Below the pieces are notes generated by a model, which was given only the letters and a program-made list of their open reading frames with translations, made no database searches and was not told the DNA's origin. The position numbers and the translations under genes are program-made. 64,000 nt of DNA from Sphingomicrobium flavum. Lineage in GTDB: Bacteria > Pseudomonadota > Alphaproteobacteria > Sphingomonadales > Sphingomonadaceae. This document shows positions 50,631 through 62,126 of this stretch, in pieces (position 1 is the stretch's first letter; each line of letters opens with the position of its first letter). The stretch lies in contig NZ_CP102630.1 in NCBI RefSeq assembly GCF_024721605.1, forward strand, positions 1,364,001 to 1,428,000, in the 5' to 3' direction.

Positions 50631-51140
50631 CTAGCCCTGCTGCACCTGCCGCGCGCTCAGCCAATGATTGAAGCGCGTCAGGAAGGAGCGTTTTGAGGGG
50701 ACGAAGCCCGCTTCGGGCTCGCCATCTTCGAGGTCATGGTAGAGCGTCAAATTGTGCGGGTTTCGCCGCCGCAATGCCTCGCGCCCGCGCATGACGTCCT
50801 CGGCGCTCTTGAGCGCGCGGTGCACGTCTTCCGCAGTGAAGGGCTTCATCAAATGGCCGAGCGCCAGCTCGGGCGTTTCCACCCCCGGCGGGCTGCCGGT
50901 GACGAACAGGCTGGGAATGCCGCGATCGGCCAGCCTGACGGCAACGGTAAAGCCGGTCGAGCGATTGGCGAGCTTCAGATCGACCAGCGCAAGATCGACC
51001 TGGTGGTTGTTGGCGATGATTTCGGCGCCCAGCGCGTCGGTGGCCATCCCCACCACCTTGTACCTCGGATTATCCTCGACGAGATATTTCAGCGTGACCG
51101 CCAGCGGCTGGTCATCCTCGACGATCATCAGATTAAGCAT
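50631..51140 (-). CDS. Response regulator receiver protein
   Basis: 169 residues starting MLNLMIVEDDQPLAVTLKYL. A complete REC domain covers 1-120: acidic pocket IVEDD, phosphoacceptor Asp in LALVDLKL, Thr in LFVTGSPP and Lys in HLMKPFTAED. The C-terminal 50 residues (PHNLTLYHDLEDGEPEAGFVPSKRS) contain no DNA-binding domain, so output is through protein contact or it is a phosphate shuttle. It lies 53 bp upstream of the DUF4212/symporter pair; such regulators accompany these symporters in other proteobacteria. No histidine kinase is in the window. Confidence 0.9.
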   Translation of the reverse strand: MLNLMIVEDDQPLAVTLKYLVEDNPRYKVVGMATDALGAEIIANNHQVDLALVDLKLANRSTGFTVAVRLADRGIPSLFVTGSPPGVETPELALGHLMKPFTAEDVHRALKSAEDVMRGREALRRRNPHNLTLYHDLEDGEPEAGFVPSKRSFLTRFNHWLSARQVQQG

Positions 51141-51199
51141 GTTCGGCCCTCCCCCTTCATGGCGGCCGGACTGCCGCAAGGACCGGAAAACAAAAGCAA

Positions 51200-51259
51200 A
51201 AAGCCCGGGCGCCGCGTATCCCCGATTTGACGGGTTTACGCCGGGCCGACCCGGGCTTT
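51200..51259 (-). terminator. Terminator after the cell-wall hydrolase
   Basis: AAAGCCCGGG and CCCGGGCTTT form a perfect 10-bp stem; read on the minus strand it is followed by TTTTTGCTTTT. It ends the hydrolase transcript before the response-regulator operon. Confidence 0.75.
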
Positions 51260-51292
51260 CGGTGATGCGACGAGCGTTAACCACTCGATTAA

Positions 51293-51886
51293 TCAGCTGT
51301 AGAAAATATGGACGCCGACCTTGGCGACCTTGTTGAGGCGCTTGCCCCAAACCGGCGCGACATAATCGGCATGATACCACAGCACGTCGTCGGGCACGAT
51401 CTCGTGCGCTTCGTCGATGGCGACGCGGGCGACGGCCTGCGCAATTTCCCACGCCTTGTTGTCGCGGATCGCCGGAAAGCGGCGGTTCTCCACGAAGCTG
51501 AACTGCGCCCGCTGCTTGATCACGTTGCACCAGTCGGACGGATATTTGCCGCTCATCGCGCGGTTCTTGACCACGTCGGCCACCGCCAGCTGGCCTTCCA
51601 GATCCTCGCCGCGCGCTTCGAAGTAGATCGCGGTGGCAAGGCAGCGGCCCTGCTCGTCCAGCGCTTCGCCGTGGCGATAGTCTTCGACCAGTTCGGGAAG
51701 GCTCTTGGGCGCTTCCGCTTCGGCCAGTTCGGCCTGGAAATCTTCGACCGGCGTTTCGCGATCCCAAATCGACGAGACCACCGGAAGCTGTTGAAAAGTC
51801 TGTGCCATAGCACCGGATTCACCCCCGGCAATCGTCAACATGGCCGCAACTGCCGGCACAAGGCCGGCACCCCAAAATCGCTTCAA
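51293..51886 (-). CDS. SleB-type cell wall hydrolase
   Basis: 197 residues with a signal peptide (about 1-28). The C-terminal Hydrolase_2 domain begins at LATAIYFEARGEDLEGQLAVADVVKNR, where the Glu in YFEARGE is the usual catalytic residue, and continues with WCNVIKQRAQFSFV and DDVLWYHADYVAPVW. Members cleave peptidoglycan glycan strands (lytic transglycosylase-like). The N-terminal part (about 35-75) is acidic and less conserved. It has its own terminator and a long upstream region, so it is probably a single transcript. Confidence 0.9.
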   Translation of the reverse strand: MKRFWGAGLVPAVAAMLTIAGGESGAMAQTFQQLPVVSSIWDRETPVEDFQAELAEAEAPKSLPELVEDYRHGEALDEQGRCLATAIYFEARGEDLEGQLAVADVVKNRAMSGKYPSDWCNVIKQRAQFSFVENRRFPAIRDNKAWEIAQAVARVAIDEAHEIVPDDVLWYHADYVAPVWGKRLNKVAKVGVHIFYS

Positions 51887-52311
51887 TGTATGCTCTATCT
51901 TGTGCGGCCAGTCGTCTTGTCGCTTCGGGGCCCTCCCGGCCCGTCACCAGCTTCAGTTCAATCTGTCCGTCTTGCCCTGAATCGCCATCACCCTCCACGG
52001 GATGGCGACCACTCGCTCTTTCTTTCGTTGAGGCTATTTATAGCGTTCCCAACTGAACGCAACCTGATCATCGGACGAGCCGTTCTCGATATGAGACGGG
52101 ATAGGCAACATATTGATTTTACGTCATTTTTCTGTCGACCAGATTAACCTAAAACGGTAAGAATTGCGGCCAGAATGTGACCGCGAAAGGTGTTTTCAGT
52201 CACCTGCCACACTTCGCCCCATTTGCTCGGCGCCGCCAACGACCCCATGACCCTTGAGAGCCACCGCCGCCTCGCCTAGAGCCTCTCCAACGCTAGAGAG
52301 AAGGATGTTGA
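51887..52311. other. Intergenic region without evident gene
   Basis: 425 bp between the leftward hydrolase and the rightward EVE gene. A minus-strand TATAAA near 52035 could be a -10 box for the hydrolase, but no clear -35 accompanies it. A ribosome site (AGAGAAGGA) precedes the EVE gene. Confidence 0.4.
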
Positions 52312-52731
52312 ATGGCCTATTGGCTGATGCGATCGGAACCCAATGTTTATGGCTGGGATCATCTGGTGGCCGACAAGGGCACCGAATGGGACGGCGTGCG
52401 CAATTATACCGCGCGCAATTTCCTCAAGGAAATGCAGCAAGGCGACCGCGCCTTCTTCTACCATTCGAACATCGGCAAGGAAGCCGTGGGCATCATGGAA
52501 ATTACCCGCGCCTGGCAGCCCGACGGCGATGACAAGGATGCCAAGGGCAATCCCAAATGGGCCAGCGTGCGGGTTGAGCCGGTCGAGAAGCTGGCCAATC
52601 CGGTGACGCTGGACGCCATCAAGGAAGAACCGCGCCTCGAAAAGCTCGAAATGCTGCGCCAGTCCCGCCTCTCCGTTACGCCGGTGCGCGATGAGGAATG
52701 GGACGTGATCCTGGAAATGAGCCGCGGTTAG
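52312..52731 (+). CDS. EVE-domain protein
   Basis: 139 residues, a single EVE domain with the expected start AYWLMRSEPNVYGWDHL. Other family features are WDGVRNYTARNFLKEMQQGDRAFFYHS, which lines the modified-base pocket, and GIMEITRAWQPD. EVE domains bind modified bases in DNA or RNA (for example 5-methylcytosine-like bases) and are fused to restriction enzymes elsewhere; free-standing ones like this are found throughout alphaproteobacteria, role unclear. An AAGGA site precedes the ATG. It ends 19 bp before the stop of the convergent typA gene. Confidence 0.93.
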   Translation: MAYWLMRSEPNVYGWDHLVADKGTEWDGVRNYTARNFLKEMQQGDRAFFYHSNIGKEAVGIMEITRAWQPDGDDKDAKGNPKWASVRVEPVEKLANPVTLDAIKEEPRLEKLEMLRQSRLSVTPVRDEEWDVILEMSRG

Positions 52732-52749
52732 CCGCCGCGGCCCTGAACC

Positions 52750-54567
52750 TCAGGCGTCTTCCAGGCGGCGCGCGGCTTTCTTGCGCTCGTGCGGGCACAG
52801 GTGACGCTTGCGGATGCGGATGGTCTTGGGCGTTACTTCGACCAGTTCGTCATCTTGGATATAGGCGATCGCCTGTTCCAGCGTCATGCGCCTGGGCGGG
52901 GTCAGGCGGATGCCTTCATCCTTGCCCGAAGCGCGGAAGTTGGTGAGCTGCTTGGATTTCTGCGCATTCACTTCCAGATCCTGCGGCTTGGCATTTTCGC
53001 CGATCACCATGCCCTGGTAGAGGCTCTCGCCCGGAGAGACGAACAGAATGCCGCGCTCTTCGAGCATGTTGAGCGCATAGGCCACCGCATCGCCCTTCTC
53101 CATCGAGATGAGCACGCCATTCTGGCGACCGGTGATCTTGCCCTTGTAAGGACCATATTTCTCGAACACGCGGTTCATGATGCCGGTGCCGCGCGTGTCG
53201 GAAAGGAATTCGCCATGATAGCCGATGAGGCCGCGTGACGGCGCCGAAAAGGTCAGGCGCGTCTTGCCACCGCCCGAGGGGCGCATATCGGTCATCTCGG
53301 CCTTGCGAAGGGCCATCTTCTCGACGACGGTGCCCGAAAATTCATCGTCCACATCGACGACGACGGTTTCATACGGCTCTTCGCGGCCTTCGGGACCTTC
53401 GCGGAACAGCACGCGCGGGCGGCTGATCGACAGTTCAAAACCCTCGCGCCGCATATTCTCGATCAGCACGCCCAGCTGCAATTCGCCGCGGCCCGCCACT
53501 TCGAAGGCATCGCGCTCGGCGCTTTCGCTAATGCGGATGGCGACATTGGTTTCGGCTTCGCGCTCCAGACGGTCGCGGATCACGCGGCTCTGCACCTTGT
53601 CGCCATCTTGGCCCGCATAGGGGCTGTCATTGACGGCAAAGGTCATGGAGAGCGTCGGGGGATCGATTTCGCGCGCCTTCAGCGGCTCCTTGATCTGCGG
53701 CGTGCCAATCGTGTTGGAAACGGTCGCGGTGACGAGGCCGGCAATGGCGACGATATCGCCCGCCTTGGCCTGCTCCACCGGAACACGCTCCAGCCCGTCA
53801 AAGGCGAACAGCTTGGTGCAGCGCGCGTCCTCGATCTTGTTGCCCTTCACGTCGATTGCGCGAATGGGGTCGCCCACCTTGAGCGTGCCGCTGTCGATGC
53901 GGCCGGTCAGGATACGGCCAAGGAAATTGTCGCGATCAAGCAGCGTCGCCAGCATCTTGAACTCGGCATCGGGATCGAGGCCGGGTGCGGGCACGTGATT
54001 GACGATGGTCTCAAACAAGGGCGTCAGATCGCCTTCGCGCACATCATCGGTCAGGCCCGCATAGCCCGAGCGGCCCGAAGCATAGAGCACGGGGAAATCG
54101 AGCTGGTCGTCATTGGCCTCAAGGTTGAGGAAAAGTTCGAACACTTCGTCGAGCACTTCGGGCGCGCGCGCATCGGGCCGATCGATCTTGTTGACGACCA
54201 CGATGGGGCGAAGGCCAAGGCCCAGCGCCTTTCCGGTGACGAACTTGGTCTGCGGCATCGGCCCTTCGGCGGCATCGACCAAAAGGATAACCCCGTCGAC
54301 CATCGAGAGGATGCGCTCCACCTCGGCGCCAAAATCGGCGTGGCCCGGCGTATCGACGATGTTGATGCGCGTACCCTGCCATTCGACCGAGGTGCATTTG
54401 GCCAGGATGGTGATCCCGCGCTCTTTTTCCAGATCGTTGGAATCCATGGCGCGTTCTTCCACGCGCTGATTATCGCGAAAGGTGCCGGACTGGCGGAAAA
54501 GCTGATCGACGAGCGTGGTCTTGCCATGGTCGACGTGCGCGATGATCGCGACGTTGCGAAGGGTCAT
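52750..54567 (-). CDS. typA: Translational GTPase TypA/BipA
   Basis: 605 residues. GTPase motifs are complete: G1 [11 protein letters not shown]2 region [10 protein letters not shown]3 [10 protein letters not shown]4 [15 protein letters not shown]-like domains III and V and the TypA-specific C-terminal domain follow ([21 protein letters not shown] at the end). It acts on the 70S ribosome and helps growth under stress and low temperature. It is convergent with the EVE gene; a MarR-type gene ends 88 bp upstream. Confidence 0.97.
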   Translation of the reverse strand: MTLRNVAIIAHVDHGKTTLVDQLFRQSGTFRDNQRVEERAMDSNDLEKERGITILAKCTSVEWQGTRINIVDTPGHADFGAEVERILSMVDGVILLVDAAEGPMPQTKFVTGKALGLGLRPIVVVNKIDRPDARAPEVLDEVFELFLNLEANDDQLDFPVLYASGRSGYAGLTDDVREGDLTPLFETIVNHVPAPGLDPDAEFKMLATLLDRDNFLGRILTGRIDSGTLKVGDPIRAIDVKGNKIEDARCTKLFAFDGLERVPVEQAKAGDIVAIAGLVTATVSNTIGTPQIKEPLKAREIDPPTLSMTFAVNDSPYAGQDGDKVQSRVIRDRLEREAETNVAIRISESAERDAFEVAGRGELQLGVLIENMRREGFELSISRPRVLFREGPEGREEPYETVVVDVDDEFSGTVVEKMALRKAEMTDMRPSGGGKTRLTFSAPSRGLIGYHGEFLSDTRGTGIMNRVFEKYGPYKGKITGRQNGVLISMEKGDAVAYALNMLEERGILFVSPGESLYQGMVIGENAKPQDLEVNAQKSKQLTNFRASGKDEGIRLTPPRRMTLEQAIAYIQDDELVEVTPKTIRIRKRHLCPHERKKAARRLEDA

Positions 54568-54655
54568 AATTTTTTATCCGTAGGAAATTTTGGCGTCCCA
54601 TAGGGGATCGGGCTCGATGCTGCAATGCAGCACGAACATGGCCGCACTATGGCGC

Positions 54656-55066
54656 TCAGTTCATGCGTTCGAGAATTTCGATCGCCCGCTCGACCGCGCG
54701 CAGTTCCGATTGGGCGAGCCGATTGAGCCGCACCGACAGCGGCCCCGAATCCATCCCGCCCTGTTCGAGTGCCAATCGCCCGGCCTCGGTCAGGCTGAGC
54801 TGCAGGCGGCGGCGATTGTCGGGGTCCTGGCGGCGATCGACCAGCCCTTCGCGCACCGCATTGTCAACGGCGCGGCTGATGGCGGGGGCGCCGCGATCCA
54901 GCCGCTCTGCCACATCGCCCAGCGTCGCGGGCTCCATCCGGCCAATGGTGGACAGCATGGCGCGCTGCTGGCGCTGCGCGCGCTGGTCGTCGCGACCATC
55001 GTCCAATTCTTCGATTAGCGCGCCAAGGCGGCGGGCCAGTGCGTCCGGTGTTGCTGCTCCCCACAT
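54656..55066 (-). CDS. MarR-family transcriptional regulator
   Basis: 136 residues from the ATG at 55066 (a TTG lies 9 codons earlier). It has the winged-helix layout of MarR: RAMLSTIGRMEPATLGDVAERLDRGAPAISRAVDNAVREGLVDRRQDPDNRRRLQLSLTEAG covers the HTH and wing, with flanking dimerisation helices. The ligand and target are not shown. A single gene between typA and the cytochrome b561 gene; all three point left, but spacings of 79-88 bp suggest separate promoters. Confidence 0.85.
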   Translation of the reverse strand: MWGAATPDALARRLGALIEELDDGRDDQRAQRQQRAMLSTIGRMEPATLGDVAERLDRGAPAISRAVDNAVREGLVDRRQDPDNRRRLQLSLTEAGRLALEQGGMDSGPLSVRLNRLAQSELRAVERAIEILERMN

Positions 55067-55145
55067 GATGTTAGGGGTAACGAATATTTGCACGGATGCA
55101 AGTGTTCACACCGCAACAATGTCACCACTGGCCGATAGCGTTAGC

Positions 55146-55676
55146 TTAACGCGTCGGCCACATACGCCCGGCGGCCGCGGTCCCCCGCCCATGATGGTAA
55201 AGCGCGGCGAGGATGTGAATGATCAGCAGCACGGCAAAAGCCCAGACGATATTTTCGTGAATGGTTCCGGCCAGGTCGGACAGCCCTTCGCTGACCCCGG
55301 GGATCAGCGGAAAGTCGATCCCGCCCTTCAATTCGGTCATTCCCCCATCGGGCGAAATCTTGATGAGGCCCGTCAGCGGAATGAACAGGATCAGGAAATA
55401 GAACAGCCTATGGCTCCACTTCGCCAGCATCCGCTCGTTTGCGGGCAGCGCCGCGGGCAACGGGGGCGGCGGCTTCATCAGGCGATGGCCGATACGCAGC
55501 ACCGCCACCACCAGCAAAAGAATGCCGACCGTCTTGTGCCAGGCAAACATGTCCCCACGCTCGGGCGTACCGCGCTCGAACACCTGATGGAACATATAGC
55601 CCGAATAGAAGAGCCCGATGACCAGCGCCGCCGAAAGCCAATGAAAAAAGGCCGCCACGGCCGAATAGCGCTGCAT
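55146..55676 (-). CDS. Cytochrome b561 family protein
   Basis: 176 residues with four transmembrane helices. The histidine ligands for two haems are apparent: FFHWLSAAL (helix 1), FAWHKTVGILLLV (helix 2), WSHRLFYFLILF (helix 3) and NIVWAFAVLLIIHIL (helix 4). This is the CybB type, which oxidises ubiquinol and passes electrons, for example to superoxide or periplasmic partners. Length and topology match the Escherichia coli protein. No partner YceI-type lipocalin gene is adjacent. Confidence 0.92.
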   Translation of the reverse strand: MQRYSAVAAFFHWLSAALVIGLFYSGYMFHQVFERGTPERGDMFAWHKTVGILLLVVAVLRIGHRLMKPPPPLPAALPANERMLAKWSHRLFYFLILFIPLTGLIKISPDGGMTELKGGIDFPLIPGVSEGLSDLAGTIHENIVWAFAVLLIIHILAALYHHGRGTAAAGRMWPTR

Positions 55677-55787
55677 CGCAAGGACTCCTTTTCCAATTAG
55701 CGATGAGCATGTTTGAAAGATTTGGCACTTGCAAGGTTAATGGCGACTGGCGCAATCTTGGCACGGCTTTCCCGGGGAAGATTGTGA

Positions 55788-56811
55788 ATGGCGGTAAATT
55801 TGCTGATAGGGTTGCTCGTCTCTGCAATCCAACCCAACTGCACAGACGGCTACAGCACTGATCGGTGTGATCCGGTGGTGCAGGCGAAGATGCTTGAAGA
55901 TTACGGAGCCAAGGCTGCCGCCGCATTCGACAATCCCAATGCAGACATGCGACGCGTTTTCTTCATCGACGGATATGGTCGGGATATCATCCTGATTGAG
56001 GCTGTTCGCGTGGGCGAAGCAGAACCTGAAATTACGATCTACAGCCGCGTGTTTGATCGTCCTGCCACATCCCACTTTACCGCGCCGCTTTCTCAGCGAC
56101 AGTGGGACAGGGTAATAAGGCAGTCAGAGAATCTGGATCGCGCAATCTACCGCGCGCCCACAACTGATGAACAGGGCGAGGAACTCTTCTATTTTTGCCT
56201 GCACGGCTGGCATTATTGGGGGCAAAGCGTTTCCAAGGGCAAAATCGTCAACAGTGTTGAGAATAGCTGTAACACAGATAGCGTCGTCGAGCGGTTGGCA
56301 TGGGACCTTGCTGACATTGCGCTGGATGCGATGCCAGAATGCGCTGCATTGGATGAAGCAAACTATGTCAATGATGCCACCCGTCTACGCTTTTGTCTGC
56401 AGCTTGGGGGCGATCGGCTGGCGATGGCACAGGCCATGAATGACGCCAATCCGATCCTATTCGATCACTTCCATGAGGGCACAACGAGAGCGATCGATTT
56501 TAGCACTGCCAGCCGTCTGGTGATCGAAGAGGATGAACTGACGGCCGCCAAATTTGTCCGCACATGGCAGGGCATTCATGACGCTGAGAAAGAGGTTTCT
56601 TTTGGCTGGAATACTGTAACGGCGACAAATGCCGACACGGCTGTCATCACCGGCCTACTCCACTGGAATGACGAGATTGAAACCGTCGAAGGAAAAGACC
56701 GATTCAAAGCCGACGGCCGCGACGTGACCTTCATCCTTCGCCGTGACAGCAGCGACGCCAAATTCAGGCTAGACGAGGTCAGTGTCGGCCCCGAATATCG
56801 TTACATCGAAG

Positions 56812-56822
<11 letters not shown>
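55788..56822 (+). CDS. Exported protein of unknown function
   Basis: 344 residues starting [20 protein letters not shown]; a short signal peptide seems likely. The mature part has six cysteines spread as CTDG, RCDP, YFCLHG, SCNTD, ECAA and FCLQ, and aromatic clusters such as [17 protein letters not shown]. The C-terminus ends in beta-rich segments ([23 protein letters not shown]). I do not recognise the family. The base composition is lower in G+C than the neighbouring core genes, which may mark an acquired gene. It runs convergently into the FadJ gene with an 11-bp overlap. Confidence 0.75.
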
Positions 56823-58866
<2,044 letters not shown>

Positions 58867-58881
58867 CAAAGTCTCCACTAA

Positions 58882-59637
58882 TCAAATTGCGGTGCGGCCA
58901 TAGGCCTGCAGGTTAAAGGGGTGAGACGCGGACAATCCCCCATCGACGACCAACGCATGGCCGTTGACATAGGATGCCTCGTCGGAGGCCAAAAACAAGG
59001 CGGCGTTGGCGATTTCGATGGGCTGCCCGCCGCGCTTCAGGGGGTTCAGATGGCCCAACTTGTCTTCAAGCCCCTTGGCGCGGGCGCGTTCATAGAAAAA
59101 TTCGGTCATGCCGGTCTCGATCAGGCCCGGGCAGATAGCATTGACGCGCACGCCCGAACCGGTGAGCTGCTCGGCGCCAATCTTCACCAGGTTGATCACC
59201 GCCGCCTTGGACGCGGTATAGGCCGGCCCACCAGCGCCCGAGCGCAGGCCCGCGACGCTGGCGGTGGCGATGATCGACCCGCCGCCGCGCGCCTTCATGT
59301 GCGGCGCGGCATGTTTGATCGCCATGGCCGGGCCGATGGTGTTGACGCGCAAGATTTCGGCCCAGGCCGCTTCATCCTGTTCGAAGATGCTGTCGAGCCC
59401 GCCAGAAATCCCCGCATTCGCGAAGAAGATGTCGAGCCCGCCATGCTGAGTCACGACCTCGTCGACCAGCGCGGCGACATCGCCCTCGCTGCCGGCATCG
59501 CACTGTGTGTCCGCGCCGCTCAAATCCGCGCCGATGACAGTCGCGCCTTCGCGGCGGAATAGCTCAACCGTCGCCTTGCCGATGCCCGAGGCGGCGCCGG
59601 TGACGATGGCGACCTTGCCGTCAAGCCGTTCGCTCAT
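58882..59637 (-). CDS. Short-chain dehydrogenase/reductase
   Basis: 251 residues with the classical SDR layout: cofactor motif [18 protein letters not shown] in [10 protein letters not shown], catalytic Ser in [12 protein letters not shown], Tyr and Lys in YTASKAAV, and PGLIETGM. The absence of an Arg after the first strand, with Asp in GADLSG, points to NAD(H). A beta-oxidation or cyclic-alcohol substrate is suggested by the acyl-CoA neighbours, not by the sequence. Its start overlaps the acyl-CoA dehydrogenase stop by ATGA; it is 15 bp from the FadJ gene, so the three form an operon. Confidence 0.93.
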   Translation of the reverse strand: MSERLDGKVAIVTGAASGIGKATVELFRREGATVIGADLSGADTQCDAGSEGDVAALVDEVVTQHGGLDIFFANAGISGGLDSIFEQDEAAWAEILRVNTIGPAMAIKHAAPHMKARGGGSIIATASVAGLRSGAGGPAYTASKAAVINLVKIGAEQLTGSGVRVNAICPGLIETGMTEFFYERARAKGLEDKLGHLNPLKRGGQPIEIANAALFLASDEASYVNGHALVVDGGLSASHPFNLQAYGRTAI

Positions 59638-60881
59638 CGCGCCATCTCCGCATGCTTGGCATATTCGAGCCGCGCGATGGTGCGATTATGCACCTCATCG
59701 GGCCCATCAGCGAGCCGCAGGGTGCGAATGCCGGCCCAGCTATGCGCCAGCGGCGTGTCCTGCGAAACGCCCGCGCCGCCAAAGGCCTGCACTGCATCGT
59801 CGATCACCTGCAGCGCCATGCGCGGCGCCTTCACCTTGATCATCGCGATTTCGGCCTTGGCGGCCTTGTTGCCTGCCTTGTCCATCAGGTCGGCAGCCTT
59901 GAGGCAGAGAAGGCGCGTGCAATCGATCTCGATCCGCGCTTCGGCGACCCGCTGTTCCCAGATGCTGTGCGCGCCGATCGGCTTGCCGAATGCGACGCGC
60001 GATTGCAGCCGCCTGACCATCAGCTCCAATGCTTCTTCGGCCGCGCCGATGGTGCGCATGCAATGATGGATGCGCCCGGGGCCAAGGCGGCCTTGCGCAA
60101 TCTCAAACCCCCTGCCCTCACCCAGCAACAGCGCCGAAGCAGGCACGCGGACGTCCTCAAGACTGATTTCCATATGGCCGTGCGGCGCATCGTCATAACC
60201 ATAGACCGACAGCGCGCGGTGGATGGTGACCCCCTCGGCATCGAGCGGCATCAGGATCATCGACTGCTGCTGGTGCTTGGGCGCGTCGAAATCGGTCTTG
60301 CCCATCAGGATGGCGACCTTGCACCTGGGATCGCCCGCGCCCGACGACCACCATTTGCGCCCGTTGATCACATAATCATCGCCGTCACGCTCGATCCGGC
60401 ATTCGATATTGGTCGCATCGGACGAGGCGACCGCGGGCTCGGTCATCAGGAAAGCGGAGCGGATTTCGCCGCGCATGAGGGGCGCGAGCCACTGATCCTT
60501 CTGCTCCCGCGTGCCATAGCGATGCAGCACTTCCATATTGCCGGTGTCGGGCGCCGAGCAGTTGAAGACCTCCGCCGACCACAGGATGCGACCCATTTCT
60601 TCGGCGCACAACGCATATTCCAGATTGGTCAGCTGCTCGCCCTCAAACGGGAAAGTCTCGTCGACATGCTGCAACGCGCCGCCCGGCGGCATGAACAGGT
60701 TCCACAGCCCGGCCTCAAGCGCCTTGGGCTTCAGTTCCTCGATAACCTGCAGATGCTGCCAGCGATCGCCCTGATCGATCTCGGCATGATAGTCTGCGAT
60801 TCGCGGTCGGACATGCTCGTCGATGAAGGATTTGACCCGAGAGCGGAAAAATTCCTGCCTTTCCGTAAGGTCAAAATCCAT
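59634..60881 (-). CDS. Acyl-CoA dehydrogenase (ACAD10/11-like)
   Basis: 415 residues with the three-domain ACAD fold: [18 protein letters not shown] and FVING-like [14 protein letters not shown] around the flavin site, a C-terminal helical bundle with [19 protein letters not shown], and [43 protein letters not shown]. The end motif DGPDEVH replaces the usual EGT at the catalytic position, which is typical of the ACAD10/11 group that acts on 4-hydroxy or long-chain acyl-CoA. It is first in the leftward SDR/FadJ operon and divergent from a second pair of ACADs, with 79 bp between. Confidence 0.94.
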   Translation of the reverse strand: MDFDLTERQEFFRSRVKSFIDEHVRPRIADYHAEIDQGDRWQHLQVIEELKPKALEAGLWNLFMPPGGALQHVDETFPFEGEQLTNLEYALCAEEMGRILWSAEVFNCSAPDTGNMEVLHRYGTREQKDQWLAPLMRGEIRSAFLMTEPAVASSDATNIECRIERDGDDYVINGRKWWSSGAGDPRCKVAILMGKTDFDAPKHQQQSMILMPLDAEGVTIHRALSVYGYDDAPHGHMEISLEDVRVPASALLLGEGRGFEIAQGRLGPGRIHHCMRTIGAAEEALELMVRRLQSRVAFGKPIGAHSIWEQRVAEARIEIDCTRLLCLKAADLMDKAGNKAAKAEIAMIKVKAPRMALQVIDDAVQAFGGAGVSQDTPLAHSWAGIRTLRLADGPDEVHNRTIARLEYAKHAEMAR

Positions 60882-60960
60882 GGTTGATCCTCTCGGTTGT
60901 CATTCGGGTCCGTAGCTATCTAAAACGGGCTAAATCCCCCAGCATGGAAGGGCAAGGGTA

Positions 60961-62121
60961 ATGACCGATCTCGACACGTTCCGCGCGGAGACCCGTGCCT
61001 GGTTGGAGGCGAACTGCCCCGCCGGAATGCGCACTCCCATGAAGGGCGAAAAGGATATCTGCTGGGGCGGGCGGCACTTCACCTTCCAGAGCGAAGCGCA
61101 GAAGCAGTGGCTGGAGCGCATGGGTGCCAAAGGCTGGACCGTGCCCGATTGGCCCGCCGATTATGGCGGCGGCGGTCTCAGCCCCGAACAGACCAAGATT
61201 TTGAAACAGGAAATGAAGGCGCTGGGCTGTCGCAGCCCCTTGACCAGCTTTGGCATTTCCATGCTCGGCCCGGCACTGCTCAAATATGGCACCGAAGAGC
61301 AGAAGCACCGCTTCCTGCCGCCCATCGCGCGCGGCGAAATTCGCTGGTGCCAGGGTTATAGCGAGCCGGGCGCAGGCAGCGATCTTGCCGGCCTTGCCAC
61401 CAAGGCCGAGGACCAGGGCGACCATTATCTGGTCAACGGCCAGAAGGTCTGGACCAGCTACGCAGATGAGGCCGACTGGATCTTCTGCCTCGTGCGCACC
61501 TCGAAGGAGAGCAAGCATGGCGGCATCAGCTTCATCCTGTTCGACATGGAATCCGAAGGCGTTTCGACCAAGCCGATCAAGCTGATCAGCGGCTATTCGC
61601 CCTTCTGCGAAACCTTCTTTGACGATGTGAAGGTGCCCAAGGACCAGCTCATCTATGAAGAGAATAAGGGCTGGACGGTCGCCAAATATCTGCTGGGCCA
61701 TGAGCGCGAGATGATTTCGGGCATGGGCCTTGGCGGTGATGCCGGCTCCTCGCTGCTCAGTCATGCCATCGGCGATCAGGGCGATCCCATCCTCGCCGCG
61801 GACCTCGCCCGCTTCGATGTCGATGCGCTGGCCTTCCAGGCGATGAGCGAGGCCTTCATCGACAAGCTTAAAGCCGGCGAAGCGCATCCCGCCGAACCCA
61901 GCATGATGAAATATGTCGGCACCGAATTGAACAAGCGCCGCCACGAATTGGTGATGCAGGGCGGCGGCTCGGACGCCCTCGAATGGGAGAGCGAGGCCAG
62001 CCGCGAAGGCAAGAAGGCCCGCGAATGGCTCCGCACCAAGGCCAATTCGATCGAAGGCGGCACATCCGAAATCCAGCTCGGCATCGTTGCCAAGCACATT
62101 CTCAACCTGCCGGGAGCCTGA
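60961..62121 (+). CDS. Acyl-CoA dehydrogenase, catalytic-type subunit
   Basis: 386 residues. The FAD/substrate motifs are WCQGYSEPGAGSDLAGL and YLVNGQKVWTSYADEAD; the C-terminal domain contains SIEGGTSEIQLGI, with the catalytic Glu in the usual EGGTSEIQ. An ATG follows AAGGGTA. The stop is 5 bp before the next ACAD gene, whose product lacks the catalytic Glu. Paired genes like this in actinobacteria and proteobacteria encode alpha2-beta2 dehydrogenases acting on sterol or bile-acid side chains. The substrate here is not known. Confidence 0.94.
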   Translation: MTDLDTFRAETRAWLEANCPAGMRTPMKGEKDICWGGRHFTFQSEAQKQWLERMGAKGWTVPDWPADYGGGGLSPEQTKILKQEMKALGCRSPLTSFGISMLGPALLKYGTEEQKHRFLPPIARGEIRWCQGYSEPGAGSDLAGLATKAEDQGDHYLVNGQKVWTSYADEADWIFCLVRTSKESKHGGISFILFDMESEGVSTKPIKLISGYSPFCETFFDDVKVPKDQLIYEENKGWTVAKYLLGHEREMISGMGLGGDAGSSLLSHAIGDQGDPILAADLARFDVDALAFQAMSEAFIDKLKAGEAHPAEPSMMKYVGTELNKRRHELVMQGGGSDALEWESEASREGKKAREWLRTKANSIEGGTSEIQLGIVAKHILNLPGA

Positions 62122-62126
62122 AGCCC

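Noticed and set aside
52010-52060. EcfG-type promoter (GGAAC then CGTT) upstream of the hydrolase
   Set aside because: GGAAC is present on the minus strand, but the expected CGTT at 16-17 bp is CGAA.
51308-52147. Open frame across the hydrolase and its upstream region
   Set aside because: Antisense to the hydrolase over most of its length; no motif.
53608-54603. 331-codon frame antisense to typA
   Set aside because: Shadow of typA codons.
59652-60887. 411-codon frame antisense to an acyl-CoA dehydrogenase
   Set aside because: Shadow; the real gene carries all ACAD motifs.
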